Assembly: GCF_963975415.1 (NCBI RefSeq)
Contig: NZ_CAXBGN010000002.1
Location: forward strand, 186,001 to 250,000
Source of the DNA: Kriegella sp963975415
Lineage (GTDB): Bacteria > Bacteroidota > Bacteroidia > Flavobacteriales > Flavobacteriaceae
Length of the DNA stretch: 64,000 bases
Direction of reading: 5' to 3'
Under the pieces are notes generated by a model. That model was not told where the DNA came from. It searched no databases and was given only the letters and a program-made list of their open reading frames with translations. Made by a program: the position numbers and the translations under genes. This document shows, in pieces, positions 44,613 through 53,965 of this stretch (position 1 is the stretch's first letter; every line of letters begins with the position of its first letter).

Positions 44613-45389
44613 ATGAACTCAAAAACAGTTTGGACCAGTTTGGTCGCAATCGCCTTTGCCATAAACCTAAATGCTCAAAATACGCCACCGGAAGTATCTC
44701 CAATGCCCATGAAACCACAAATGACGGAAATATGGGAGCCGGAAGTCGAAGTCATTACCCCAGCAAAAAAGTTGGGAGATGCACCATCAGATGCCATTAT
44801 TTTGTTCGATGGCACCAATCTTGAGCAATGGGTGAGCCAAAAGGATCCATCAAAAGCCGCCCCTTGGAAAATCGTTGACAATGATCACTTAGAAGTAGTA
44901 CCTGGCTCCGGAGGAATTTCAACAAAAATGAAATTCGGTGATTGCCAGATACATATTGAGTTTAGCGCCCCGGATAAAGTAGAGGGCCATAGTCAGGGAA
45001 GAGGCAATAGTGGACTTTTTCTTCAGAACCGCTACGAACTTCAAATATTAGATTCTTACAACAATCGCACATATCGCAATGGACAAGCAGGCAGTATTTA
45101 TAAAGACCACGCTCCATTGGTAAATGCCATGCGAGGACCTCTTGAGTGGAACAGCTACGATGTCATATATACAGCACCCCGTTTTAAAGCTGATGGGCGT
45201 TTAGACGCCCCCGCACGAATAACCGTACTTCACAATGGTGTTTTAGTTCAGAACAACGTCTCGATAAACGGAAACACCTTTTATGTCGGATTGCATACTT
45301 ATCCTTCGGCACATGGGGATGACGTTATTTCACTACAGGACCATGGTAATAAAACCCAGTTCAAAAATATTTGGATCCGCAAATTATAA
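44613..45389 (+). CDS. Exported DUF1080 (3-keto-disaccharide hydrolase-like) protein
   Basis: 258 residues with a signal peptide (TSLVAIAFAINLNAQ) and one DUF1080 jelly-roll domain. Motifs are ILFDGTNLEQWVSQKD, PWKIVDNDHLEVVPGSGGIS, FGDCQIHIEFSAP, GNSGLFLQNRYELQILDSY and the late FYVGLHTYPSAHGDDVISLQ followed by FKNIWIRKL. Members are concanavalin-like beta-sandwich proteins linked to glycoside or 3-keto-sugar hydrolysis. It is a lone gene; no sugar dehydrogenase is near. Activity on a specific sugar cannot be inferred. Confidence 0.87.
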   Translation: MNSKTVWTSLVAIAFAINLNAQNTPPEVSPMPMKPQMTEIWEPEVEVITPAKKLGDAPSDAIILFDGTNLEQWVSQKDPSKAAPWKIVDNDHLEVVPGSGGISTKMKFGDCQIHIEFSAPDKVEGHSQGRGNSGLFLQNRYELQILDSYNNRTYRNGQAGSIYKDHAPLVNAMRGPLEWNSYDVIYTAPRFKADGRLDAPARITVLHNGVLVQNNVSINGNTFYVGLHTYPSAHGDDVISLQDHGNKTQFKNIWIRKL

Positions 45390-45448
45390 ATGCAGAATAA
45401 AAAAATGCTTTTGGAACCTATCATGCTTTAGGTTAAAACCGGATATCA

Positions 45449-46711
45449 TTAAAAATACTGACCAATACCGAATACGATACCTTGGGCCGCATTGTTGGTG
45501 ATGCCATACCCGTAGTCGATTCGAAAAATGGCATTGAAAATGCGTTTATGAATGAGTCGGAGTCCGATTCCAGGATATATTCGCAAGTTCATTCGGTCGC
45601 CAAAATCACTGAAACGACCTCCCGGGTTCCGCCATGAACCACCGTCGATGAATACGTTTGCTTGCATGGCGAACCAATTCTTATCAATCAATGTATGTCT
45701 ATATTCCGTATTAAAAACCACAGCGCCCGTGCCCCTATCTATTGTATTCCCAACACCTCGAATGTTGATGTTATTATCAACAGTAAAGGGAGCAAAAGGC
45801 GTCTTCATATTACTGGCCAACCCTAAACGAAGGCGACTGGCCCAATTACCTCTAGACCCCATTCTACGGAAATAGACAAAGTCATTAAAGCCAATCAAAA
45901 ACTCTGGTAGATTCCCATCAGAACTCCCCACATACTGTAAATTCAACATACTACGAAAGCCTTTTAAATAGTGGTAGTAGTATTTCACATTGTCATAATT
46001 GTAAATAAATTTGAACAGGTGTTTGTCGACATTTAAGAACTGGGGTACGGCAGCACTTGTGGCTCCTGAAAGGTAGGCATAGTCTTCAGTAAATAGGCTA
46101 AACCCAAATTCTATTCTGTTCTCAAAATTAAACTCGTACAGCCCCATTAGTTCAAAACCTTTATTGTTGTATTTGTAATCGGCCGTAGTATTATCGAAAA
46201 AAACCGGCTCCTCGGTGGTGAGATGCTTATAATTCACGGCCAAACCGATTTTGTTATTGATGAGATAAGGTGCCCGCAGATTGACCCCTACAGAATTATA
46301 GTTGTCATACTGGTAAAATCCGCCAAAAATCATATTCCTACCCAAAAGATTAAACTCTTGAATTCCGATTCTGAAAGCAAAATCGTCATCACTCGATGCA
46401 TAAACATTGGCATAAGGAATAATGGTAAAATTTTCTTCAATAGTAAAGACTACATGAGTGGCCCCATTTTCAGCAGAAAAAACTTCGGAATAGGCATGGG
46501 CAATGGAAGGCAAACGTTTTAAACGCTCTACATCTTTTAAAAGACTGACAGAATCGAGCGGCACACCCTTCTTCACTTGAATTATCTTTCTCAAGAAAGC
46601 AGCTTTAGTCTTTTTTGCGCCTATAATCTTTATATCTACCACATTGTTCTTCTGCCCGAAACCAACACAGGTTAACCAAAATAAAAGCAAGAACAGGTAC
46701 TTTCCACTCAT
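45449..46711 (-). CDS. BamA/TamA-like outer-membrane protein with one POTRA domain
   Basis: 420 residues with signal peptide (YLFLLLFWLTCVGFGQ), then one POTRA-like domain (VVDIKIIGAKKTKAAFLRKI to THVVFTIEENF), and a beta-barrel of the surface antigen type (FNLLGRNMIFGGFYQYDNYN, GAVVFNTEYRHTLIDKNWFA). The C-terminus ends IVFGIGQYF, with the terminal Phe typical of BAM substrates. It is too short for BamA itself, which has several POTRA domains. It is last in a possible four-gene minus-strand unit with a GH113-like protein, a barrel protein and a DUF547 protein. Confidence 0.8.
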   Translation of the reverse strand: MSGKYLFLLLFWLTCVGFGQKNNVVDIKIIGAKKTKAAFLRKIIQVKKGVPLDSVSLLKDVERLKRLPSIAHAYSEVFSAENGATHVVFTIEENFTIIPYANVYASSDDDFAFRIGIQEFNLLGRNMIFGGFYQYDNYNSVGVNLRAPYLINNKIGLAVNYKHLTTEEPVFFDNTTADYKYNNKGFELMGLYEFNFENRIEFGFSLFTEDYAYLSGATSAAVPQFLNVDKHLFKFIYNYDNVKYYYHYLKGFRSMLNLQYVGSSDGNLPEFLIGFNDFVYFRRMGSRGNWASRLRLGLASNMKTPFAPFTVDNNINIRGVGNTIDRGTGAVVFNTEYRHTLIDKNWFAMQANVFIDGGSWRNPGGRFSDFGDRMNLRIYPGIGLRLIHKRIFNAIFRIDYGYGITNNAAQGIVFGIGQYF

Positions 46712-46794
46712 AATCCTTTAGTGGTTAATGTCTTTTTAAAGAAATCTCGCATGAACTATTTTAATGCGTTCAAGGCTAGACAAAGCCGTTAAAC

Positions 46795-47811
46795 CTATTT
46801 ACTTTGATGTTTTTCATAGAATTCGGCTATCACGCCCTGCGCAGGCTTATTTTGGGGTGTAAACCTATTATCTTCACCTCCCCCGGCTTCCTTATGGCGT
46901 ATGAACCATTTCCATACATACCCTCCTGCGAACCAATCTTCTCCCCAAAATTCTTCAAAAATAGCTTTGGTGGCATTGACCTGAGCTTCCAAGTTGACCG
47001 GGTTTTCGTGCCTATCGGCCGACCAAGGTTTCCAAGCAGTCTTGTCGGTGCTTCTATACCCGTACTCGGTAAATAACACAAGCTTGTTCTTGGCTTTTGA
47101 CAGCGCTCGTATTACTTCTTTGTGACGTTGCCAACCTTCCCGACATTGTGCCACGGTAGGCGTAACCTCTTCACATAACGGAAAATAGGCATCAATACCA
47201 ATATAGTCAAGCTCTTCCCAAAAAGTGGTTCGTGTATATTCATCCCAATTGGCAGCATAGGTCAGTTTTCCTTTATAGATTTCTTTCACCTTTAGAATAA
47301 GGGTTTTCCAAAATTCAGGCCTGTTTTTTACAAATTGTTCAAGTTCCGTACCGATGCAGAATATATCAGCGTTCGTTTCATGGGCCAGCTGGGCATAATT
47401 GAGTATGAATTTCTCGTAGGAACTTTCTAAGGCTTTCCAATCATCTTCAGAATTCATAGCCAACGTTCCCGTAAAGGTGCCGCGCCAAATCCATATCTGG
47501 GGTTTCAGCATGACTTTAACCCCATTTTTGTGTAGTAGATTTATATATTGTTTTGCGCCGTGTTTGGTTTCCCCGAACCATTGCCGCTCGGTGTCAAAAA
47601 TAATTTCAGGGGAATCGACTTCACGAATAAAGCCGAAGGGCATCACCGCGGCGTGGTTGGCATGTATATTCAGTACTTCTTGTACATGCTCTTGTGCCAC
47701 TTCTTCTCGGGAGGCCACAAAACTTATACCATTGATTTTTTCTTGGACTTGGCTTGAACAGGAAAATTGGAGGAAGCACAAGAAAAGAAGCCTTAATTTT
47801 TTCATCCACAT
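46795..47811 (-). CDS. GH113-like glycoside hydrolase lipoprotein
   Basis: 338 residues, signal peptide ending in the lipobox CFLQFSC (Cys18), so a lipoprotein. The (beta/alpha)8 core has MLKPQIWIWRGTFTG, DIFCIGTELEQF (candidate acid/base Glu), LDYIGIDAYFPL and LVLFTEYGYRS (candidate nucleophile Glu), and ends FAGGYVWKWFI. This fits the GH113 group, in which beta-mannanases are known. A start two codons later (MKKLRLLFL) is equally likely. The link to mannan is a family-level inference. Neighbours are outer-membrane proteins on the same strand. Confidence 0.82.
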   Translation of the reverse strand: MWMKKLRLLFLCFLQFSCSSQVQEKINGISFVASREEVAQEHVQEVLNIHANHAAVMPFGFIREVDSPEIIFDTERQWFGETKHGAKQYINLLHKNGVKVMLKPQIWIWRGTFTGTLAMNSEDDWKALESSYEKFILNYAQLAHETNADIFCIGTELEQFVKNRPEFWKTLILKVKEIYKGKLTYAANWDEYTRTTFWEELDYIGIDAYFPLCEEVTPTVAQCREGWQRHKEVIRALSKAKNKLVLFTEYGYRSTDKTAWKPWSADRHENPVNLEAQVNATKAIFEEFWGEDWFAGGYVWKWFIRHKEAGGGEDNRFTPQNKPAQGVIAEFYEKHQSK

Positions 47812-47852
47812 TTGATTACGACTCCTAAAATACGGTATTTATCGTAATCGAT

Positions 47853-48770
47853 TTAGAAAATGGCCCGAAGTCCTAAATTAAAGGTTTGACCAAGCCCTGT
47901 GCTATTGCCCCGGACAAAATTGGTATACAACAACTCTAAATTCAGGGCATGGGTCAGTTGATATTTTGTGCCACCACCAACAGCCGTATAATCTTGACCA
48001 AAGTTATTGCCTAAATCCAACCGTTGCGAATGCTGTGCCAAAGCTAAAATGGTAAATTTGGAACTGGGAAAATAACTTAGAAAAACTCCTGGTGTCAAAC
48101 TTAGGCTGTTATTGGCAAAACTTCCTTCAATTGTATCGTCATTGGCGTCTCGAACAGACTTTTTGCCAAAATGAAATTCAGAATTAAGCTCTGAGAACAG
48201 CTGCCATTTACTTCCTGGGAATGTATAATCATAAAAAAAACGGTTCTGCCAAGTATATCCTTTTTGGTCCAAAAAAACACCATTTTCCGTTTCTTGATCT
48301 ACCAAAGGAATAAAAAATGAACTCTGAATACTAAAATTACTTATTGAGGCAACGGGCACAAATTTTACCGACGGCGCAATAGACGTCAATCCGGAACGAG
48401 CAGTACTTTCTTCACCATCAAATTTAAAAACATCCAAGGCCTTACGGTCGGCAATAACATTGGAACGCACTTCAACAATTGCACCCACATTCCATCTCCT
48501 ATTTTCCCCGACACCGGTATAGGTCTCCAATGTCGAAGTAAAAAAGGTTTGACGCGGTTGTTTTCCGTCGGCAAACGTGCTTTTAGTTTCCGTGTATAAA
48601 TTATTAAACCATTTGATATCCCATTGCCCCTTACCCATCAATTTTGATGGCGTATATTGCTGAATATTACTGGTCTGACGAGAATCGTCTTGAGATGCAT
48701 CTTGAGCAAAATTAACGAACGACATAAATAACAATCCTAAAAAAAATAGGATTCTTCTACTTGAATTCAT
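47853..48770 (-). CDS. Outer-membrane beta-barrel protein of unknown function
   Basis: 305 residues. Signal peptide RILFFLGLLFMSFVNFAQ, then a polar segment with QQYTPSKLMGKGQWDIKWFN and alternating strands such as NFSIQSSFFIPLV, WQLFSELNSEFHFGK and FTILALAQHSQRLDL. It ends GQTFNLGLRAIF, a strand with terminal Phe. No named domain is recognised. It lies between the GH113-like and DUF547 genes with gaps of 41 and 29 bp. Confidence 0.72.
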   Translation of the reverse strand: MNSSRRILFFLGLLFMSFVNFAQDASQDDSRQTSNIQQYTPSKLMGKGQWDIKWFNNLYTETKSTFADGKQPRQTFFTSTLETYTGVGENRRWNVGAIVEVRSNVIADRKALDVFKFDGEESTARSGLTSIAPSVKFVPVASISNFSIQSSFFIPLVDQETENGVFLDQKGYTWQNRFFYDYTFPGSKWQLFSELNSEFHFGKKSVRDANDDTIEGSFANNSLSLTPGVFLSYFPSSKFTILALAQHSQRLDLGNNFGQDYTAVGGGTKYQLTHALNLELLYTNFVRGNSTGLGQTFNLGLRAIF

Positions 48771-48799
48771 ACTGCTTTATTTTTAAAGTTAAGGTCTAC

Positions 48800-49519
48800 T
48801 TATTGAATGGCGTTCAGGGTCCAATCATACGGGTAATACGATACTTTTGCATTCTCCGGCAGTTTTTCCTTCCGATATAAATCGATGAAATCGACCAAGT
48901 TCTTGCCTTCTTTGGTGAAATCACCTTTATACCATTCGAATATTTGGGAGATTCTTACCTTCTTCTTATCCACTCGAATAAAGTCAGGATTATTGAGGGC
49001 TTTTTCAGTCTGGGTTTCTAACTGCGAATCCAACGTTGAAGGCATATATGCAGCACTAATAATAGGCGGACAGCCCAAACCGGCACAAACCAACACAAAA
49101 TGAAATCGAGGCTCTGCCGGGAAATTGCCCCGTAGCAATTTGTTCTCGATATCGTTCAAAGTAAGGTTCTCTCCCCCAATATTGTGCTTTGATTTATCAA
49201 AAAATCCGTCCACATCAAGCGGTGATTTTAACGGATAATTTTCCACAACTCCTTTTATAACCAATAAATTATAGCCATTGATCCAAAAGGCCTGAAATTC
49301 ATTTGAATTTTCTGTCGAAACCGAGATAGCCTCGGCCATAGTCAGCAATTCATCTAATGCCGAAGTATCATCTTTAATAGCCTTATAGCCTACCCTGCCA
49401 TCTTTCACAAACTTTTGGAGAAAGGCATCTGTTTTATTGAAGAAATCAGTTGTTGTTTGAGAATGGCCAAGGGAAAGTACTAAAAAGAACACTCCTATTA
49501 AAACTATTTGTTTTTTCAT
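48800..49519 (-). CDS. Exported DUF547 protein
   Basis: 239 residues with signal peptide MKKQIVLIGVFFLVLSLGHS. The DUF547 domain has EFQAFWINGYNLLVIKGVV, NLTLNDIENKLLRG, HFVLVCAGLGCPPI and the C-terminal ISQIFEWYKGDFTKEGKNLVDF. A longer frame beginning at 49549 has a hydrophilic leader, so ATG 49519 is chosen. The function of DUF547 is not known; the Cys pair in CAGLGCPP and fold similarity to papain-like enzymes have been noted in the family. It leads the minus-strand unit toward the barrel protein. Confidence 0.82.
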   Translation of the reverse strand: MKKQIVLIGVFFLVLSLGHSQTTTDFFNKTDAFLQKFVKDGRVGYKAIKDDTSALDELLTMAEAISVSTENSNEFQAFWINGYNLLVIKGVVENYPLKSPLDVDGFFDKSKHNIGGENLTLNDIENKLLRGNFPAEPRFHFVLVCAGLGCPPIISAAYMPSTLDSQLETQTEKALNNPDFIRVDKKKVRISQIFEWYKGDFTKEGKNLVDFIDLYRKEKLPENAKVSYYPYDWTLNAIQ

Positions 49520-49671
49520 TCTTGTATCTGTTAATTCGCAGTGGTGCAATAAGTCGTGTACTGGTTTAATAGCTTACACAAATACTTTCTTTCGTTTGTT
49601 GCGACAAAGAACAGACATAAGTATCACAGTATAATAACGAAAGTATCCTTTTTCACATTTCCGTTTAACAA

Positions 49672-49701
49672 AATAGCCCTATCACGAAGGAAAGGGCTAT
49701 T
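49672..49701 (-). terminator. Probable terminator of the 49741 outer-membrane protein gene
   Basis: Nine-bp stem AATAGCCCT (49672-49680) and AGGGCTATT (49693-49701) with a 12-nt loop. On the minus strand it is followed by a short T-rich stretch, TTTTGTT. Confidence 0.55.
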
Positions 49702-49740
49702 GGTATTGTGGCTATATATCGTAGGTAGAGACCTAAACTT

Positions 49741-50667
49741 CTAATTTACGGAAGCTGATGCCGTATCAAAAGAAAAGGTTACCCCTGTGCTAAAATAACC
49801 AGAATCTCCAATGTTTCTACCATCCAACAAAGTGCCATACCCCGCACTCAAACCGATACCGGCGGTTATCGGGATATATCCTGAAATACCCAGCCGCATA
49901 TAATCGACCCGGGTCTCAGGGAAGTTACCTGCAAAGCCAGGCCCCATAATATCAACCCCATCCGAAGAAGATGCCTGATAATCCATCCATAATTCAACAT
50001 AAAATTTAGAAGCGGCATACCCTAGTTTCCCAACGGCCAAAAAGGCATTGGGCACATCAAAATCAGCCCCGCCGTTCGTCGCTAGATTATCGTTTGCCTT
50101 ACCTCTAAAACTATAGCCCGCAATCAATGTAGAAAAGAAACCTCCATTGAGTTGCAAATGCCCTCCAATATGTAAATCTGTCGTAAAAGCACCGTTTCCG
50201 ATCGAAAGAATACCGTTGGGCTCATACCCGCCAGGTATGGCAATACCCAAAGCTGAAACACCATCGATTCTTCCTCCAGTGAAATCAACACTAAAAGGGC
50301 GATATTTTGCCGTAAGAGAGATATCTTGAAAATCGGATTGCCTCGTTTCACCGTTGACCGGGTCGGGATCACCATACCCCTTTGTAGTAATATAGGGGGC
50401 GTTCAACACTAATGTTACATCATCAAGAAGGCCATATTTGGCATAAATACCAAAAATATCCTGTGAAATTTCATTGTGTACAGGTACAGGACCTGTTTTT
50501 TCTTTACCCACATAAAACTCATCGTAAGCCCCGACCTTGGTGTAAGATGCAGTTATCGCAAGGTTTCCCTTCGAACTGAAATATCCGTCGACGAGACCTT
50601 GGGCGTGTACAATAGACCCGATCATTAATACCCCTGAAAAAATCAGCAAAGTTTTTCTTGTTTTCAT
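49741..50667 (-). CDS. Outer-membrane beta-barrel protein of unknown function
   Basis: 308 residues with signal peptide (RKTLLIFSGVLMIGSIVHAQ), a conserved early GYFSSKGNLAITASYTKVGA, and about a dozen amphipathic strands (IFGIYAKYGLLDDVTLVLN, DISLTAKYRPF, GISGYIPITAGIGLSAGYG). It ends TGVTFSFDTASASVN. It resembles small channel or phenol-type transporter barrels but no substrate is visible. It is divergent from the FAD oxidoreductase across 296 bp. Confidence 0.72.
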   Translation of the reverse strand: MKTRKTLLIFSGVLMIGSIVHAQGLVDGYFSSKGNLAITASYTKVGAYDEFYVGKEKTGPVPVHNEISQDIFGIYAKYGLLDDVTLVLNAPYITTKGYGDPDPVNGETRQSDFQDISLTAKYRPFSVDFTGGRIDGVSALGIAIPGGYEPNGILSIGNGAFTTDLHIGGHLQLNGGFFSTLIAGYSFRGKANDNLATNGGADFDVPNAFLAVGKLGYAASKFYVELWMDYQASSSDGVDIMGPGFAGNFPETRVDYMRLGISGYIPITAGIGLSAGYGTLLDGRNIGDSGYFSTGVTFSFDTASASVN

Positions 50668-50841
50668 TTTCTTATTTTTATGTTCTGTATAATCAGTCGA
50701 AAAAAAAAGATTTAGATTACTTTGTATGAGCTCAGCGCAATTATTTCGGAGCTAAGAAAGATATCCATTTTAAGACACTCGTAAAAAAATAACCCGCTTT
50801 GAGTATAATACTAATGGGGCATTGGGCAAAACTTGGTTTTA

Positions 50842-50854
50842 TTATGTCACATAA
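50842..50854. promoter_or_regulatory. Candidate operator, TTATGT-C-ACATAA
   Basis: Perfect 6-1-6 inverted repeat between the divergent barrel protein and FAD oxidoreductase genes. The form is like Crp/Fnr-type sites, but no regulator is nearby. Confidence 0.4.
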
Positions 50855-50878
50855 GTTTATATATGAAAGGATGGCCTT

Positions 50879-50901
50879 CAATTTAAATTCTTTCTAAATT
50901 G
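50879..50901. promoter_or_regulatory. Inverted repeat CAATTTA-N9-TAAATTG
   Basis: Seven-bp arms, 62 bp before the FAD oxidoreductase ATG. It could be a weak hairpin in the leader or a second operator; AT-rich composition makes chance possible. Confidence 0.3.
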
Positions 50902-50963
50902 AAAATTAAAATTAAGTTTATAACAAAAGCTGCGACCCAAGGTGCAGCAATTGATAGATACAT

Positions 50964-52307
50964 ATGGAACATATCGTTATAATTGGAAATGGTATCGCGG
51001 GGGTTACAGCGGCAAGGCACATTAGAAAACTATCCGACAAAAAAATCACCATAGTCTCTAGTGAAACTGATTTTTTCTTTTCACGCACTGCGCTAATGTA
51101 TGTTTATATGGGGTACATGAAGTTTGAACATATACAGCCTTACGAAAATTGGTTTTGGAAAAAGAATAACATCGATCTTGTCAAAGGCTACGTTACCCAG
51201 GTAGACCATAAAAACAAAGGGCTTCTTTTAACGGGAGACAAAAAATTAAATTATGACAAATTGATTATCGCCACAGGTTCGAAACCTAATAAATTTGGTT
51301 GGCCGGGTCAAGACTTAAAGGGGGTGCAGGGGCTATACTCAAAACAAGACCTCGATCTATTGGAAAAGAATGCACCAAACAGCAAAGTATGCCCAAGAGC
51401 AGTCATAATAGGCGGTGGGCTTATCGGAATCGAAATGGCGGAAATGCTTCGAAGCCGTAATATTCCAGTCACCTTTTTGGTGCGTGAAAAAAGTTTTTGG
51501 AATGGCGTACTGCCCGATGGCGAATCACAAATGCTTAACGAGCACATTTTGCAACATCATATTGATTTGCGATTGCAAACGAATCTAAAGGAAATTTTGT
51601 CCGACGAGAATGGCCGGGCCAAGGCGGTTACCACAGACACAGGCGATACCATTGAATGCAACGTAGTAGGTCTAACACCAGGAGTCTCGCCAAATATTGA
51701 TTTTTTAAAGGAATCAGGTATAAAATTGGGGCGCGGGGTAATGGTAAACCGGTATCTAGAAACCAACATTCAAGATATTTATGCCATTGGAGATTGTGCA
51801 GAACAACAGGAAGCCATCGGTAATCGAAGGCCCATCGAAGCCGTATGGTACACAGGACGCATGATGGGTGAAGCCTTGGCACAGACCATTTGTGGTAATC
51901 GAACGCCATATAACCCCGGTCACTGGTTCAATTCCGCCAAATTCCTTGATATTGAATACCAAACTTACGGATGGGTATTCAGCTCTCAAAGCAAAAAGGA
52001 ATATGAGGAACATTTTCACTGGCGACACCCCAAAGAAAAAATAAGTATTACAATCGCCTATCATAAAGGGGATCGAAAATTTTTGGGCATCAACACTTTT
52101 GGCATACGCCTTCGGCACGAAATTTTTGACCGTTGGCTGACCGAAGAACGAACCATTGATTATGTAATGGAATATTTAAAGGACGCCAACTTCGACCCAG
52201 AGTTTTTCGCCGACTACGAAAATGATATTATTTCAAAATACAATTCAGAATTCGCAACGAACATCCAACCTAGGAAAAAGAGTTGGAAGCGTATCTTGAA
52301 TTTATAA
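50964..52307 (+). CDS. FAD-dependent NAD(P) oxidoreductase (NirB/rubredoxin-reductase-like)
   Basis: 447-residue two-dinucleotide-binding flavoprotein. The FAD motif is IIGNGIAGVTAARHI at the N-terminus, the NAD(P) motif AVIIGGGLIGIEMAEML is near residue 150 and DIYAIGDCAEQ is the C-terminal FAD motif. The C-terminal 120 residues (WFNSAKFLDIEYQTYGWVF onward) are longer than in ferredoxin reductases. It is 74 bp upstream of a polyferredoxin membrane protein, so it may pass electrons between NAD(P)H and that protein. The direction of flow is not known. Confidence 0.85.
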   Translation: MEHIVIIGNGIAGVTAARHIRKLSDKKITIVSSETDFFFSRTALMYVYMGYMKFEHIQPYENWFWKKNNIDLVKGYVTQVDHKNKGLLLTGDKKLNYDKLIIATGSKPNKFGWPGQDLKGVQGLYSKQDLDLLEKNAPNSKVCPRAVIIGGGLIGIEMAEMLRSRNIPVTFLVREKSFWNGVLPDGESQMLNEHILQHHIDLRLQTNLKEILSDENGRAKAVTTDTGDTIECNVVGLTPGVSPNIDFLKESGIKLGRGVMVNRYLETNIQDIYAIGDCAEQQEAIGNRRPIEAVWYTGRMMGEALAQTICGNRTPYNPGHWFNSAKFLDIEYQTYGWVFSSQSKKEYEEHFHWRHPKEKISITIAYHKGDRKFLGINTFGIRLRHEIFDRWLTEERTIDYVMEYLKDANFDPEFFADYENDIISKYNSEFATNIQPRKKSWKRILNL

Positions 52308-52381
52308 GAAGGTAGCCACCCTTAGGAATCGACAGAACGTCAAACCTTAGATTTTACCGAATACCAAAACAATTAGAAGTA

Positions 52382-53965
52382 ATGAATACATCGAGCAACA
52401 ACATGGCCCTCACGGGCGAACCGCCAAAAGCATTGAATACCCATCAAAAATTGGCCACACTTTTAGGTATGTCGGGCTTGGGTATTTTGGTGCTATCACT
52501 GTTCAATATAGACTTTCCCAACAAAGCAATGTGGTTAACCATTTCCCTTGCAGCAATTTCAATCGGGGTTATATGGTTCTCCTGGGCATCTTACTCCCAC
52601 AAACATAAGGGTATCAAAAACGATGGTGTCTGGTTTAAATCCATCTCAAGTTTTGGCATCTGGGGCTGGTTGTCAGGCATTGCCTTGACCGGTTTCTATA
52701 TCGTTCTATATTTCTATCCGCAGTATCTTGGTCTGGTAAAAGAGGGAGACAACCAGGGCGTTATTGCCCTCTTCGACCCACTGAGTAAATTACTTAGTGG
52801 CAACCCTGCGAGCCAGTGGTTTGTATACGGCACATTATACACTGTTGCCATATTGGTATTTGGCGTTAAGTTTATATGGAAGTATCGTCACAACACCTAT
52901 GAAAAAATACGCACGATAAGCGTAATGTTCTTTCAGACATCATTTGCTTTTTTGATTCCTGAAATCATGGCCAGACTTAATGGAGATCTACCCTATTACG
53001 ACCTTAAAAATGTTTGGCCCCTCAATTATTACAATTTTGAAAAATATCGTATAAATGCCTTCATTGATGCCGGTGACATCGGGCTTGCCATGCTTATTTT
53101 CGGTATTTTATCAATTTTTGTCATTACCCCCATCCTAACCTATAAATTTGGAAAACGTTGGTATTGCTCTTGGGTATGCGGATGTGGTGGATTGGCGGAA
53201 ACTGCCGGTGATCCGTTCAGGCACCTCAGCGACAAACGTTTGTTCGCATGGAATGTCGAGCGATGGGTAATTCATAGTGTCGTTGTTTTTGTTACTTTAA
53301 TGACAACGGCCGTGGTGTATTCCTATTTAGGGAATGATAGTAGCAAATACTGGTTGACCAAAACCACCTTCCTTATTGGGGTAGCGACCATTTTGACCGC
53401 CGTTTTTGCCTGGGTGATGCTATACAAGCGGGAAGAACTTCAAAAAGACGCAAAATACGGCGCTATAGGATACTTTGCTATTATTGCGACTCTTATCGGA
53501 TTTCATTTTTTCAGTGGTGACGGCAATATTTTTCTTTTTAAGGCTGAAACACTTCGAAAAACATACGCCTTTTTAATAGGAGCCGTATTTTCAGGAGTTA
53601 TCGGCGTTGGTCTTTATCCTATTTTCGGAAATCGTGTCTGGTGTCGCTTCGGGTGCCCTATGGCCGCAATTTTAGGTTTCCAACAAAGACTGTTCTCTAA
53701 ATTTCGAATTACAACGAACGGCGGTCAATGTATTTCATGTGGCAATTGCTCTACCTATTGCGAACAGGGAATCGATGTACGTGCCTACGCCCAAAAAGGC
53801 GAGAACATTGTGCGATCTAGTTGTGTGGGTTGTGGCATTTGTTCCGCAGTTTGCCCCCGTGGAGTCTTAAAATTAGAAAACGGGCCACTCAAAGGGCGTA
53901 TCAATTCCAATGACGTATTGTTAGGCAATGATGTAGACTTGATGGATTTGGTCAACAAAAAATAA
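52382..53965 (+). CDS. Membrane-bound polyferredoxin (NosR/NapH/CcoG-like)
   Basis: 527 residues with a polytopic N-terminal part of about five or six helices, followed by cysteine-rich cytoplasmic parts. KRWYCSWVCGCGGLAETAGD and WCRFGCPMAAILGF are the CxxxCP-type motifs of the NapH/NosR family. Two 4Fe-4S ferredoxin motifs follow, CISCGNCSTYC and SCVGCGICSAVCPRG. A respiratory electron-transfer role is expected. The next gene starts at the base after the stop. Which oxidase or reductase it serves is not visible in the window. Confidence 0.87.
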   Translation: MNTSSNNMALTGEPPKALNTHQKLATLLGMSGLGILVLSLFNIDFPNKAMWLTISLAAISIGVIWFSWASYSHKHKGIKNDGVWFKSISSFGIWGWLSGIALTGFYIVLYFYPQYLGLVKEGDNQGVIALFDPLSKLLSGNPASQWFVYGTLYTVAILVFGVKFIWKYRHNTYEKIRTISVMFFQTSFAFLIPEIMARLNGDLPYYDLKNVWPLNYYNFEKYRINAFIDAGDIGLAMLIFGILSIFVITPILTYKFGKRWYCSWVCGCGGLAETAGDPFRHLSDKRLFAWNVERWVIHSVVVFVTLMTTAVVYSYLGNDSSKYWLTKTTFLIGVATILTAVFAWVMLYKREELQKDAKYGAIGYFAIIATLIGFHFFSGDGNIFLFKAETLRKTYAFLIGAVFSGVIGVGLYPIFGNRVWCRFGCPMAAILGFQQRLFSKFRITTNGGQCISCGNCSTYCEQGIDVRAYAQKGENIVRSSCVGCGICSAVCPRGVLKLENGPLKGRINSNDVLLGNDVDLMDLVNKK

